Shown here one piece after another: positions 56,085 to 63,885 of a stretch of DNA of 64,000 nucleotides. Below the pieces are notes generated by a model. That model was not told where the DNA came from, did not search any database, and saw nothing but the letters and a program-made list of their open reading frames with translations. Position numbers and translations under genes: made by a program. Position 1 is the stretch's first letter. The number at the start of each line of letters is the position of its first letter. The DNA is from Nocardioides sp. 503 (GTDB lineage Bacteria; Actinomycetota; Actinomycetes; Propionibacteriales; Nocardioidaceae): assembly GCF_004522095.1 (NCBI RefSeq), contig NZ_SPUI01000001.1, positions 1 through 64,000 of the forward strand, given 5' to 3'.

Positions 56085-57548
56085 TCAGATCTCCGTCTCG
56101 GAGCGGTCGCCCGCCCAGGTCGTGTGGAAGGTGCCTTGCTTGTCGGTGCGCTGGTAGGTGTGGGCGCCGAAGTTGTCGCGCAGCGCCTGGATCAGGGACG
56201 CGGGCAGCCGCTCGCGGCGCAGGCCGTCGAAGTAGGCCAGCGACGACGCGAACGCCGGGGTGGGGACCCCGCCGCGGGCCGCGACCGCGACGACCTCGCG
56301 CCAGGCGTCGACGCCGTCCTTGACGGCCTCGGCGAAGTAGGGAGTCGTGAGCAGGGTCGTCAGGTCCGGCTCGTCGGCGTAGGCCTCCTTGATCCGGTCG
56401 AGGAACTGCGCGCGGATGATGCAGCCGCCGCGCCAGATCGTCGCCGTCTGCCCGAGGTCGACGTCCCAGCCGTGCTCCTCGGCGCCGGCCGCGATCTGGT
56501 CGAAGCCCTGGGCGTAGGCGACGACCTTGGAGGCGTAGAGCGCGGCGCGGACCTGGTCGACGAAGGTGTCGCGGTCGACGTCGACGCGCTCGTCCTCCGG
56601 CGAGGTGGAGAACACCTTGCGGGCGGCCTCGCGCTGGGCGGTGTGTCCCGACAGGCTGCGCGCGAACGTCGCCTCGGCGATGCCCGTGATGGGCACGCCC
56701 AGGTCGAGCGCGCTCTGCACGGTCCAGCGGCCGGTGCCCTTCTGCTCCGCGGCGTCGCGCACCACGTCGACGAACGGCGACCCGGTCGCGGCGTCCACGT
56801 GGCGCAGCACGTCGGCGGTCATCTCGATCAGGAAGGACTCGAGGTCGCCGTGGTTCCAGTCCTCGAAGACGTCGGCGATCTCGGCCGGCTCGAGCCCGGC
56901 GACGCTGCGCAGCAGGTCGTAGGACTCCGCGATCAGCTGCATGTCGGCGTACTCGATGCCGTTGTGGACCATCTTGACGAAGTGGCCGGCGGCGTCGGGT
57001 CCCACGTGGGCGCAGCACGGCGTGCCGTCGACCTGTGCGGCGATCTTCTCCATGATCGGCCCCAGCACGTCGTAGGCGTGGTCGGAGCCGCCGACCATGA
57101 TCGAGGGGCCCTCGAGGGCACCCACCTCGCCGCCGGAGACGCCCATGCCGACGAAGTGCAGGCCGTGCTCCTCCAGCGCCTGCTGGCGGCGCAGCGTGTC
57201 GGTGAAGTGGGCGTTGCCGGCGTCGACGACGATGTCGCCCTCGTCGAGCAGCGGCACCAGCTCGTCGATGACCGCGTCGGTCGGCTCGCCCGCCTTCACC
57301 ATGATGATGACCGCGCGCGGCTGCTGGATCGCGGCCACGAAGTCCTCGAGCGACTCGGCGCCGACGAAGGCGCCACCGCTCTCGAGCGGCTCGTCGCCGA
57401 ACTCCTCGAGCAGCGAGGTTGTGCGGGCGTAGGTCCGGTTGTGCACCGCGATCGTGTGGCCGTGGCGGGCGATGTTGCGGGCCAGGTTGCGCCCCATCAC
57501 CGCCAGTCCGGTCAGCCCGATGGAGGCGGTGGGATCAGTGGTCGGCAT
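56085..57548 (-). CDS. gnd: 6-phosphogluconate dehydrogenase, decarboxylating (NADP-dependent)
   Basis: A 487-residue enzyme of the pentose phosphate pathway forming ribulose 5-phosphate, CO2 and NADPH. NADP motif GLTGLAVMGRNLARNIARHG with HNRT; substrate residues in GMGVSGGEVGALEGPSIMVG, catalytic Lys and Asn in GHFVKMVHNGIEYADMQLIA, GQKGTGRWTVQSALDLGVPI (written with AEQKGTG here), and TIWRGGCIIRAQFLDRIKEA. Length matches the long (dimeric) type. ATG 57548 starts the operon with the aldo/keto reductase. The gap upstream contains repeats. Confidence 0.96.
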   Translation of the reverse strand: MPTTDPTASIGLTGLAVMGRNLARNIARHGHTIAVHNRTYARTTSLLEEFGDEPLESGGAFVGAESLEDFVAAIQQPRAVIIMVKAGEPTDAVIDELVPLLDEGDIVVDAGNAHFTDTLRRQQALEEHGLHFVGMGVSGGEVGALEGPSIMVGGSDHAYDVLGPIMEKIAAQVDGTPCCAHVGPDAAGHFVKMVHNGIEYADMQLIAESYDLLRSVAGLEPAEIADVFEDWNHGDLESFLIEMTADVLRHVDAATGSPFVDVVRDAAEQKGTGRWTVQSALDLGVPITGIAEATFARSLSGHTAQREAARKVFSTSPEDERVDVDRDTFVDQVRAALYASKVVAYAQGFDQIAAGAEEHGWDVDLGQTATIWRGGCIIRAQFLDRIKEAYADEPDLTTLLTTPYFAEAVKDGVDAWREVVAVAARGGVPTPAFASSLAYFDGLRRERLPASLIQALRDNFGAHTYQRTDKQGTFHTTWAGDRSETEI

Positions 57549-57614
57549 GACTTGATGTAACCGCCGCGGGCGGTCCTGTGTTCCCCGCGGGCCGGTGTTT
57601 CCACATCACCGACT

Positions 57615-57669
57615 GGGTTTCGGCGCGCCGTCGCGACCCCGTTCCTCGGTCGCGACGCTTGCTCAACCT
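57615..57669. repeat. diverged REP-like element with hairpin
   Basis: It starts GGGTTTCG and ends GCTCAACCTC, like the elements at 26, 27.4 and 50.7 kb, but has a different inner stem: GTCGCGACC (57630-57638) pairs with GGTCGCGAC (57648-57656). It lies between gnd and alkB, which diverge in transcription from nothing here: both run on the minus strand. Confidence 0.5.
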
Positions 57670-57710
57670 CTTCTAGTGTCGCGGCTTCGCAAGCTCAGCC
57701 GCGCTAGAAG
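57670..57710 (-). terminator. hairpin overlapping the stop codon of the AlkB-like gene
   Basis: CTTCTAG (57670-57676) plus CGCGGCT (57680-57686) pair with AGCCGCG (57697-57703) plus CTAGAAG (57704-57710). The stop codon of the AlkB-like gene (57704-57706) is in the stem. It is a likely terminator of that gene. Confidence 0.55.
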
Positions 57711-58318
57711 ACATTGAGAGGCCGGAACTGCACCGACATCCGCGGGCCGGCGTGGGCCACCTTGGGGACGGCGTGCTCCCAGGTGCGCTGGCAGCTGCCG
57801 CCCATGACCAGCAGGTCGCCGTGGCCCATCTCGATCGCGATCGACTCACCGCCGCCGCGCGGGCGCAGGTGGAGCTTGCGGGGGTCGCCGACGGAGACGA
57901 TGGCCACCATCGTGTCCTGCTTGCTGCCGCGCCCGATCGTGTCGCCGTGCCACGCGACGCTGTCGCGCCCGTCGCGGTAGTAGCAGCAGCCGGCCGTGCG
58001 GAACGGCTCGCCGAGCTCGGGCAGGTAGTGCTCGCTCAGCGCGTCGCGGGCCTCCTCCAGCACGGGATGGGGGAGCTGCTCGCCGATCATGTAGGTGTAG
58101 ACGAGCCGCGGCACGTCGACGACGCGGTCGTACATCTGGCGGCGCTCGGCACGCCACGGCACGGCGTCGACCATCGTGGTGAAGATGTCGTCGGCCTCGG
58201 GCACCCAGGAGCGGAGCAGGTCCACCCAGGCGCCCTGACCGAGGGTGCGTCGCTCGATCCCGTCGAAGGACCGGAGCCCGTGCGGCGGCGCCGCGAAGAG
58301 CGAGGTCTGGAAGTCCAT
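57704..58318 (-). CDS. AlkB-like Fe(II)/2-oxoglutarate-dependent dioxygenase
   Basis: A 204-residue dioxygenase of the AlkB-like family that repairs alkylated nucleobases by oxidative demethylation. The iron ligands are His and Asp in VAWHGDTIGRGSK and a distal His in WEHAVPKVAHAGP; the 2-oxoglutarate-binding Arg is in RMSVQFRPLNVF. FRTAGCCYYRDGRDS and HLRPRGGGESIAIEMGHGDL fit. The ATG at 58318 is 6 nt after a -10 box (TATCCT), giving a leaderless mRNA. A perfect SOS box lies just upstream, so expression should rise on DNA damage. The gene ends within a hairpin. Confidence 0.92.
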   Translation of the reverse strand: MDFQTSLFAAPPHGLRSFDGIERRTLGQGAWVDLLRSWVPEADDIFTTMVDAVPWRAERRQMYDRVVDVPRLVYTYMIGEQLPHPVLEEARDALSEHYLPELGEPFRTAGCCYYRDGRDSVAWHGDTIGRGSKQDTMVAIVSVGDPRKLHLRPRGGGESIAIEMGHGDLLVMGGSCQRTWEHAVPKVAHAGPRMSVQFRPLNVF

Positions 58319-58324
58319 GACCCC

Positions 58325-58355
58325 AGGATACGCGATCGTTCGAACACGCGTTCGA
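58325..58355 (-). promoter_or_regulatory. SOS (LexA) box and promoter of the AlkB-like gene
   Basis: TCGAACACGCGTTCGA (58340-58355) is an exact match to the actinobacterial LexA site TCGAAC-N4-GTTCGA. -10 TATCCT occupies 58330-58325 on the minus strand; the ATG at 58318 follows 6 nt later. A repressor on this site would cover the -35 region. Confidence 0.85.
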
Positions 58356-58388
58356 TCTCGCGCCGTGTCTTCTTCGCCCGGCCGCGGG

Positions 58389-58559
58389 TCAGGACAGCGT
58401 GCGCACCAGCTGGTCCACGGTGTCGTCGGCCAGGCGGTCCACGGGGCGCCGGATGAACAGCGGGACGACCGGGTCGCCCAGGCGGCCGAAGTCGAAGCCG
58501 GCCCGGGAGCGGATCGCGGTGCCCGCACCGTCGGGGGAGAACGTCAAGGTGTCGGCATT
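58389..58559 (-). pseudogene. C-terminal remnant of an SRPBCC-type protein
   Basis: The frame encodes about 55 residues, ADTLTFSPDGAGTAIRSRAG with FDFGRLGDPVVPLFIRRPVD and RLADDTVDQLVRTLS, resembling the C-terminal strand and helix of SRPBCC (polyketide cyclase) proteins. No N-terminal part is present; the frame runs into the start of the ABC gene. It looks like a truncated gene. The right boundary is approximate. Confidence 0.45.
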
Positions 58560-58599
58560 CCCGGTGGCGGGGGGTTGCGCGGCACGAGAGGCTAGCCCC

Positions 58600-59370
58600 A
58601 TGACCGACGCCCCGCTCGCCGACACAGGCGTCACCCGCACGCCTGCCGCCCGCGTCCAGCACCTCACGAAGACCTACGGCGAGGGGCTCGCGCTGGTCCG
58701 GGCGCTGGACGACGTGACCCTGGACATCCTGTCGGGGGAGTTCACCGCGGTCATGGGCCCCAGCGGCTCGGGCAAGTCGACGCTCATGCACCTGTGCGCC
58801 GCGCTCGACACCGCCACCAGCGGCACCGTCGTGATCGGCGACCGCAGCCTGGAGCACCTCTCCGACAAGGAGCTCACCCGCCTGCGGCGCGACGAGATCG
58901 GCTTCGTCTTCCAGTCCTTCAACCTGGTGCCGACGCTGACGGCCAAGGAGAACATCCTGCTGCCGATGTCGATCGCCGGCCGCAAGCCCGACCCGGCCTG
59001 GTACGACGAGGTCATCGCCACCGTCGGCCTCGCCGACCGGCTGGGCCACAAGCCCAACGAGCTCTCCGGCGGGCAGCAGCAGCGCGTCGCCGTGGCCCGT
59101 GCGCTGGTCAGCCGCCCGCGCATCGTGTTCGCCGACGAGCCCACCGGCAACCTCGACTCCAAGTCCGGGGCCGAGGTGCTCGAGCTGCTGCGCAGCAGCG
59201 CCGCCGACCACGGCCAGACCGTCGTGATGGTCACCCACGACCCGGTGGCGGCCGCCTACACCGACCGGGTCGTCTTCCTGGCCGACGGCCGGGTCGTCGA
59301 CGAGCTGCGCCACCCCGACCGCGACCGGGTGCTCGAGATCATGGCTCGCATGGCCGATCCGGAGGTCTGA
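58600..59370 (+). CDS. ABC transporter ATP-binding protein (MacB/LolD type)
   Basis: A 256-residue ATPase of the exporter family that works with FtsX-like permeases. Walker A MGPSGSGKSTLMHLCAALDT, Q-loop FVFQSFNLVPTLTAKENILL, signature LSGGQQQRVAVARALVSRPR, Walker B IVFADEPTGNLDSKSGAE, H-loop VMVTHDPVAAAYTDRVVFL. Such pairs extrude lipoproteins, peptides or drugs, or act in cell-envelope mechanotransmission. The permease gene starts 5 nt after the stop. Substrate unknown. Confidence 0.93.
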   Translation: MTDAPLADTGVTRTPAARVQHLTKTYGEGLALVRALDDVTLDILSGEFTAVMGPSGSGKSTLMHLCAALDTATSGTVVIGDRSLEHLSDKELTRLRRDEIGFVFQSFNLVPTLTAKENILLPMSIAGRKPDPAWYDEVIATVGLADRLGHKPNELSGGQQQRVAVARALVSRPRIVFADEPTGNLDSKSGAEVLELLRSSAADHGQTVVMVTHDPVAAAYTDRVVFLADGRVVDELRHPDRDRVLEIMARMADPEV

Positions 59371-59375
59371 GCGTC

Positions 59376-61904
59376 ATGTGGCGCGCCTCCCTCAAGAGCC
59401 TGCTCGGGCGCAAGGTCCGCCTGCTCATGAGCACCTTCGCGATCGTGCTGGGGGTCGCCTTCGTCGCCGGGTCGCTGATCTTCTCCGACACCCTGAGCCG
59501 CAGCTTCACCGCGCTGTTCGCCTCCACGGTCGGCGACGTCGTCGTCCGGCCGGTCGGCGGCGAGACCGCGGCCGGCTCGCTGTCGTCGCTCACCGTCCCC
59601 GCGTCCCTCCTCGACGAGCTCGAGGACGCCGACGGGGTCGCGCGGGTCGACGGGAACGTCAGCGCCATCGGCGTCTACGTCGTGGGCCAGGACGACAAGG
59701 TCATCGGCGGCCTCGGCCCGCCGGCCCTCGGCGGCAACTACAACACCGCGCCCGCCGCGGGCGGCGCCGGGTTGGAGCTGGTCGAGGGCGAGGCCCCCGA
59801 AAGGCCCGACGAGGTCGTCCTCGACGAGAGCACCGCCGAGAAGGGCGGCTACGAGGTCGGCGACACCGTGGAGCTGCTGCTGCCGCGCGGCGTCAGCAAG
59901 CTGGCGCCGACCCTGGTGGGGCTGGCCGGCTTCCCCGAGGGCGGCTCCCTCAACGGCGCCACCCTGTCGATGTTCGACACCGCGACCGCGCAGGACCTGT
60001 TCCTCGGCGGCAAGGACGAGTACAACGACGTCTGGGTCACCGCCGAGGACGGCGTCTCCCAGGAGGACCTGCGTGACGCGGTGGCGGGCGCGCTGCCGAA
60101 GGACATCGAGGCGGTCACCGGCGACGAGGCGGCCGACGAGTCGGCCAGCCAGCTGCTCGAGGCGATCTCGTTCATCACCGTCTTCCTGCTGGTCTTCGCG
60201 TTCATCTCGCTGGTCGTCGGCGCGTTCCTGATCGTCAACACGTTCTCGATCCTGGTGGCCCAGCGCAGCCGCGAGCTGGCGCTGCTGCGCGCGCTGGGGG
60301 CGTCCAAGCGGCAGGTCGTCCGGTCGGTCCAGCTCGAGGCGTTCGTGCTGGGGCTGCTCGGCTCCACCATCGGGCTCGGTCTCGGCGTGCTGCTGGCGAT
60401 GGGCCTGCGCGTGCTGTTCGGGCAGTTCGGGCTGGACCTCTCGGGCCAGCCCCTGGTCTTCGGGCCCCGCACCGTCGTGGCGTCGTACGCCGTCGGCGTG
60501 CTGGTCACGATGATCGCGGCGTGGCTGCCGGCGCGGCGCACGTCGCGCATCTCGCCCGTGCAGGCCATGCGCGACGACGTCGCGCTCACCGAGAGCTCCA
60601 TCTGGCGACGCTTCTCCTGGGGGCTGGTGCTCGCGGCCGTGGGCGTCCTCGCGGTGGCGCTCGGCCTGTTCGCCGACATCCCCTACGCCCTGCAGACCGC
60701 CGGCGCCGGGATGTTCCTGATCCTGCTGGCCGCGGCGGCCGTGAGCCCCGTGGTGTCGAGGCCGTTCCTCACCGGCGCCCGGTCGCTCTACGCCCGCCTC
60801 TTCGGCTCCATCGGCAACCTCGCGGGGCAGAACACGCTGCGCAACCCGCGCCGCACGACGGCCACGGCGTCGGCGCTCATGATCTCGCTGACGCTCGCGT
60901 GCATGATGGCGATCGTCGGCGCCTCCGCCAAGGCGTCGGTCGACAAGTCGGTGGAGGAGAACTTCGTCGGTGACTACGTCGTGAGCAACGTCCGAGGGGG
61001 CGAGTTCAACCCGTCCATCGCCGACGACATGGCGAAGGTCGACGGCGTGGCCGACGTGGTGCGCCAGCGCTACCAGTTCGGCGACTTCGGCGGAGACGGC
61101 GTGTCGGCCATCGACCCCGCCACGGCCGACCGCCTCGAGCTCGACGTCCTCGAGGGCGACCTCGGCGACTTCGAGGACGGCACGGTCGTCGTGCCCGAGG
61201 ACTACGCGGACGACGAGGGTCTCGAGGTCGGCGACACCGTGGACTTCGAGACGCCCGACGGGAAGAAGACCTGGCCGGTGGTCGCGATCTTCGCCGACAA
61301 CCCGATCATCTTCCTGCCGCTGGTGACGACGCTGGCGACGCTGGAGGACTCCGGCTACGAGGCGGCCGACAACGCGCTGATCATCTTCGCCGAGCCCGGC
61401 GCCGACGACCTGCAGGCGGGGCTCGACGCGGTCGTCGAGGAGCTGCCGATCGTGACGGTGAAGGACCAGGCGGCGTTCGCGGAGGAGCAGCGCGAGCCGA
61501 TCGACCAGTTCGTGCTGATCATCTTCGCGCTGCTGGGGCTGGCCCTGATCATCGCCGTCCTGGGCGTCGTCAACACCCTGGCCCTGTCGGTGATCGAGCG
61601 CACCCGCGAGGTGGGCCTGCTGCGCGCGATCGGGGTCTCCCGCTCGCAGCTGCGCTGGATGATCACGCTGGAGTCGGTCGTCATCTCGGCCCTCGGCGCC
61701 GTGCTCGGCGTGATCCTGGGGATCGGCTTCGGGATCGCGCTGATGTACGCGCTGCGCGACGAGGGGCTCGAGGTGATCCGCGTGCCCTACGGCCAGCTGG
61801 CTGCGTTCCTGGTGCTCTCGATCGTGATCGGCATGCTCGCGGCGGTCCTCCCCGCACGTCGCGCAGCGCGGCTCGACGTCCTGCGCGCCATCGCCACCGA
61901 CTAG
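59376..61904 (+). CDS. ABC transporter permease with two FtsX domains
   Basis: An 842-residue permease. An N-terminal membrane segment (LLMSTFAIVLGVAFVAGSLI) is followed by a large outside domain to about residue 255. Then come three or four segments around 260-400 with the first FtsX motif (RSRELALLRALGASKRQVVR), more membrane segments near 415-470, a second outside domain (about 525-705), and a second FtsX unit (RTREVGLLRAIGVSRSQLRW) before the C-terminal segments. This is the duplicated layout of actinobacterial FtsX-like exporters. The ATG follows the ATPase stop by 5 nt. Confidence 0.92.
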   Translation: MWRASLKSLLGRKVRLLMSTFAIVLGVAFVAGSLIFSDTLSRSFTALFASTVGDVVVRPVGGETAAGSLSSLTVPASLLDELEDADGVARVDGNVSAIGVYVVGQDDKVIGGLGPPALGGNYNTAPAAGGAGLELVEGEAPERPDEVVLDESTAEKGGYEVGDTVELLLPRGVSKLAPTLVGLAGFPEGGSLNGATLSMFDTATAQDLFLGGKDEYNDVWVTAEDGVSQEDLRDAVAGALPKDIEAVTGDEAADESASQLLEAISFITVFLLVFAFISLVVGAFLIVNTFSILVAQRSRELALLRALGASKRQVVRSVQLEAFVLGLLGSTIGLGLGVLLAMGLRVLFGQFGLDLSGQPLVFGPRTVVASYAVGVLVTMIAAWLPARRTSRISPVQAMRDDVALTESSIWRRFSWGLVLAAVGVLAVALGLFADIPYALQTAGAGMFLILLAAAAVSPVVSRPFLTGARSLYARLFGSIGNLAGQNTLRNPRRTTATASALMISLTLACMMAIVGASAKASVDKSVEENFVGDYVVSNVRGGEFNPSIADDMAKVDGVADVVRQRYQFGDFGGDGVSAIDPATADRLELDVLEGDLGDFEDGTVVVPEDYADDEGLEVGDTVDFETPDGKKTWPVVAIFADNPIIFLPLVTTLATLEDSGYEAADNALIIFAEPGADDLQAGLDAVVEELPIVTVKDQAAFAEEQREPIDQFVLIIFALLGLALIIAVLGVVNTLALSVIERTREVGLLRAIGVSRSQLRWMITLESVVISALGAVLGVILGIGFGIALMYALRDEGLEVIRVPYGQLAAFLVLSIVIGMLAAVLPARRAARLDVLRAIATD

Positions 61905-61977
61905 CCGTCGGGAGTGCCGGAGGCCGCAGGTGTGACGCGGTCCGGCCAATTCGGGGACGCGGGAGCCCCCGTGGCCC

Positions 61978-61983
61978 TAGGGT
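61978..61983 (+). promoter_or_regulatory. -10 box of a leaderless promoter for the GntR gene
   Basis: TAGGGT at 61978-61983 is followed by 6 nt and the GTG at 61990. No Shine-Dalgarno sequence is present. Confidence 0.4.
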
Positions 61984-61989
61984 GCAAGG

Positions 61990-62703
61990 GTGGAAGAGGC
62001 GCTCCTGACGGACGGAAGGACGCTGAAGCACGTCCAGGTCCGGGAGTACGTCCGCTCGCTCGTCACCGGCAGCGCCCCCGGATCGCCGGCGCCCTCGGAG
62101 CGCGAGCTGGTGCACCGCTTCGGCGTGGCCCGCATGACGGTCCGCCAGGCTCTGGACGCCCTCGTCGTCGAGGGGCTGCTCGAGCGGATCCCCGGGCGCG
62201 GCACGTTCGTCGCGCGCCCCCGGCAGGCCGTGAGCCGGATCTCGGGCTACACCGAGGAGATGACCCGGCGCGGGCTGCTGGCCGAGTCGCAGACGCTGCT
62301 CGCCCGCCGTGAGCAGGCCGGCCCCGGCGTCGCGCGCGCGCTCCACATCTCCGAGGGCGACGCGGTCATCCACTGGCGCCGGCTGCGCCGTGGCGACGGT
62401 GCTCCCGTGTGCGTGGAGGACGCCTACCTCAACGAGGTCCTCCTGCCGGGCTTCCTGCAGAGCGGCATGCCCACCAGCCTCTACGACGACCTCGACCAGC
62501 GCGGGCTGCGGCCCTCGTGGGCCGAGGACTCCATCACCGCCGACCGCCCCACCGTGGAGGAGTCGACGCTGCTCGAGCTCCCGCCCGGCGGCGTCGTCCT
62601 GCGCCACTCGCGGCGCGCCCTGTCGGGGGAGAAGATCGTCGAGGTCTCCCGCTCGGTCTACCGCGCCGACCGCTTCACGATGTGGGTCCAGCTCGGCGCC
62701 TGA
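61990..62703 (+). CDS. GntR-family regulator with UTRA domain (HutC/PhnF type)
   Basis: A 237-residue regulator. N-terminal winged helix: KHVQVREYVRSLVTGSAPGS followed by PSERELVHRFGVARMTVRQALDALV-type recognition helix and GLLERIPGRGTFVARP. The UTRA effector domain (about 85-235) includes RISGYTEEMTRRGLLAESQT, IHWRRLRRGDGAPVCVEDAY and LELPPGGVVLRHSRRALSG. It probably senses a sugar or organic acid and controls a nearby or distant uptake system; no catabolic gene is adjacent. Confidence 0.9.
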   Translation: MEEALLTDGRTLKHVQVREYVRSLVTGSAPGSPAPSERELVHRFGVARMTVRQALDALVVEGLLERIPGRGTFVARPRQAVSRISGYTEEMTRRGLLAESQTLLARREQAGPGVARALHISEGDAVIHWRRLRRGDGAPVCVEDAYLNEVLLPGFLQSGMPTSLYDDLDQRGLRPSWAEDSITADRPTVEESTLLELPPGGVVLRHSRRALSGEKIVEVSRSVYRADRFTMWVQLGA

Positions 62704-62709
62704 GCGCCC

Positions 62710-63069
62710 TCAGGCCGCACCCAGGTGGCCGAGCGCCGCCGCGACGCGGCCGGTCTCCTCGCAGACCCAGACCGGCTCGGGTCCGCCGAGGTCGGGCTGG
62801 ATGTAGAGCGAGTGCACGGGGCCGTCCTCACACTCCAGGCACAGGGGCCAGCGGCCCGAGGCCTCGAAAAGCGCGTCCTGGACGTCCTGGGCGACCAGCC
62901 CGGCGACGTAGACCTCGCCCTCGGGCCACTGCTCGGCCCACCATCGGCGCGAGGCGCAGGCGTCCTCCAGGACGGACACGGCCTCGGGCGTCGCGAAGCG
63001 GCGGGCCTGCAGGTCGGCCAGCACGCGGGCGCGGGCGTCGAAGTACAGGGTGTTGTCCACGTCCCCCAT
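62710..63069 (-). CDS. hypothetical protein
   Basis: A 119-residue protein. MGDVDNTLYFDARARVLADL with QARRFATPEAVSVLEDACAS forms an N-terminal helical part; WPLCLECEDGPVHSLYIQPD with LGGPEPVWVCEETGRVAAAL follows and has three Cys. The C-terminal PEPVWVCEETGRV pattern recalls DUF6985/SMI1-like small proteins but I do not recognise the family. Longer frames upstream reach 63210 and were not chosen. It is convergent with the GntR gene (7-nt gap) and divergent from cutC. Confidence 0.6.
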   Translation of the reverse strand: MGDVDNTLYFDARARVLADLQARRFATPEAVSVLEDACASRRWWAEQWPEGEVYVAGLVAQDVQDALFEASGRWPLCLECEDGPVHSLYIQPDLGGPEPVWVCEETGRVAAALGHLGAA

Positions 63070-63162
63070 TGTGCCGACGCCGCAAGCGGGACGCGCTCGG
63101 AGACCCCTGGCGGTGTGCCCGGGAGTGCTGCGCGCGTCCCGGGAGCCGGGTCCGTGACCGCC

Positions 63163-63168
63163 TAGAGT
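63163..63168 (+). promoter_or_regulatory. -10 box of a leaderless promoter for cutC
   Basis: TAGAGT at 63163-63168 is followed by 6 nt and the ATG at 63175. No ribosome binding site is present. Confidence 0.5.
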
Positions 63169-63174
63169 GCGGAC

Positions 63175-63885
63175 ATGAGCAGAGCGCTCCTCGAGGTCGC
63201 CGTGCTGCACGCACGCGACCTGCCGGGCTGCGAGCAGGGCGGGGCCGACCGGCTCTCGCTCGCCGTCGAGGGCGAGGGGGACGGCCGCTCACCCGAGCTG
63301 GCCCTGGCCGCGTCGGTGATCCGCGGCACCCACCTGCCGGTGCGGGTGATGCTGCGCCTCAACGACTCGCTGACCACGACCGGCGGGGAGTTCGTGCGCC
63401 TGGTGGCGCTGGCCGAGGAGCTGGTCTCCCTCGGCGCCGAGGGCGTGGAGCTGGGCTTCCTGGACGCCGACCTCGAGATCGACGTCGAGACCTGCCGCGC
63501 GCTGGCCGCGGCGCTGCCCGGCGTGCCCTGGACCTTCCACCGCGCCGTCGACCACGTCCTGGAGCCGGCCCGCGCCTGGCGCGCCCTGGCGGTCGGCCTG
63601 CCGGGCCTGACCGCCGTACGCTCCGGCGGCTCGCCGCTGGGCCTGGACCACGGCTACGACGACCTGCTCGCGCTCGCGCAGTCCGACCCCGACGTCGCCC
63701 GGCTCCTCCTGCCCGCCGGGGGGCTGCGTCCCGAGCACGTGCCCTGGCTCCTGCGCGCGGGTGTGGGGCAGCTGCACGTCGACGTCCAGGTGCGGCCGGG
63801 GTCGACCACGCGCTCCTACGTCGACGCCGACTACGTGCGCTCGTGGCGGCTGATGCTCGACGACGCGGCGTCGCGGTCGGCATGA
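63175..63885 (+). CDS. cutC: CutC family protein (copper homeostasis-like)
   Basis: A 236-residue TIM-barrel protein. LLEVAVLHARDLPGCEQGGA with DRLSLAVEGEGDGRSPELAL is the CutC opening, and the barrel continues with VRVMLRLNDSLTTTGGEFVR, VELGFLDADLEIDVETCRAL and WTFHRAVDHVLEPARAWRAL, then VRSGGSPLGLDHGYDDLLAL. CutC was linked to copper tolerance in E. coli, but the biochemical role is disputed. The first gene of a pair; the next start overlaps its stop by 4 nt. Confidence 0.92.
   Translation: MSRALLEVAVLHARDLPGCEQGGADRLSLAVEGEGDGRSPELALAASVIRGTHLPVRVMLRLNDSLTTTGGEFVRLVALAEELVSLGAEGVELGFLDADLEIDVETCRALAAALPGVPWTFHRAVDHVLEPARAWRALAVGLPGLTAVRSGGSPLGLDHGYDDLLALAQSDPDVARLLLPAGGLRPEHVPWLLRAGVGQLHVDVQVRPGSTTRSYVDADYVRSWRLMLDDAASRSA

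Noticed and set aside
59256-61949. 897-codon open frame on the minus strand
   Set aside because: Antisense to the FtsX permease, which has clear motifs. The predicted product is low-complexity Asp/His/Arg/Gln-rich.
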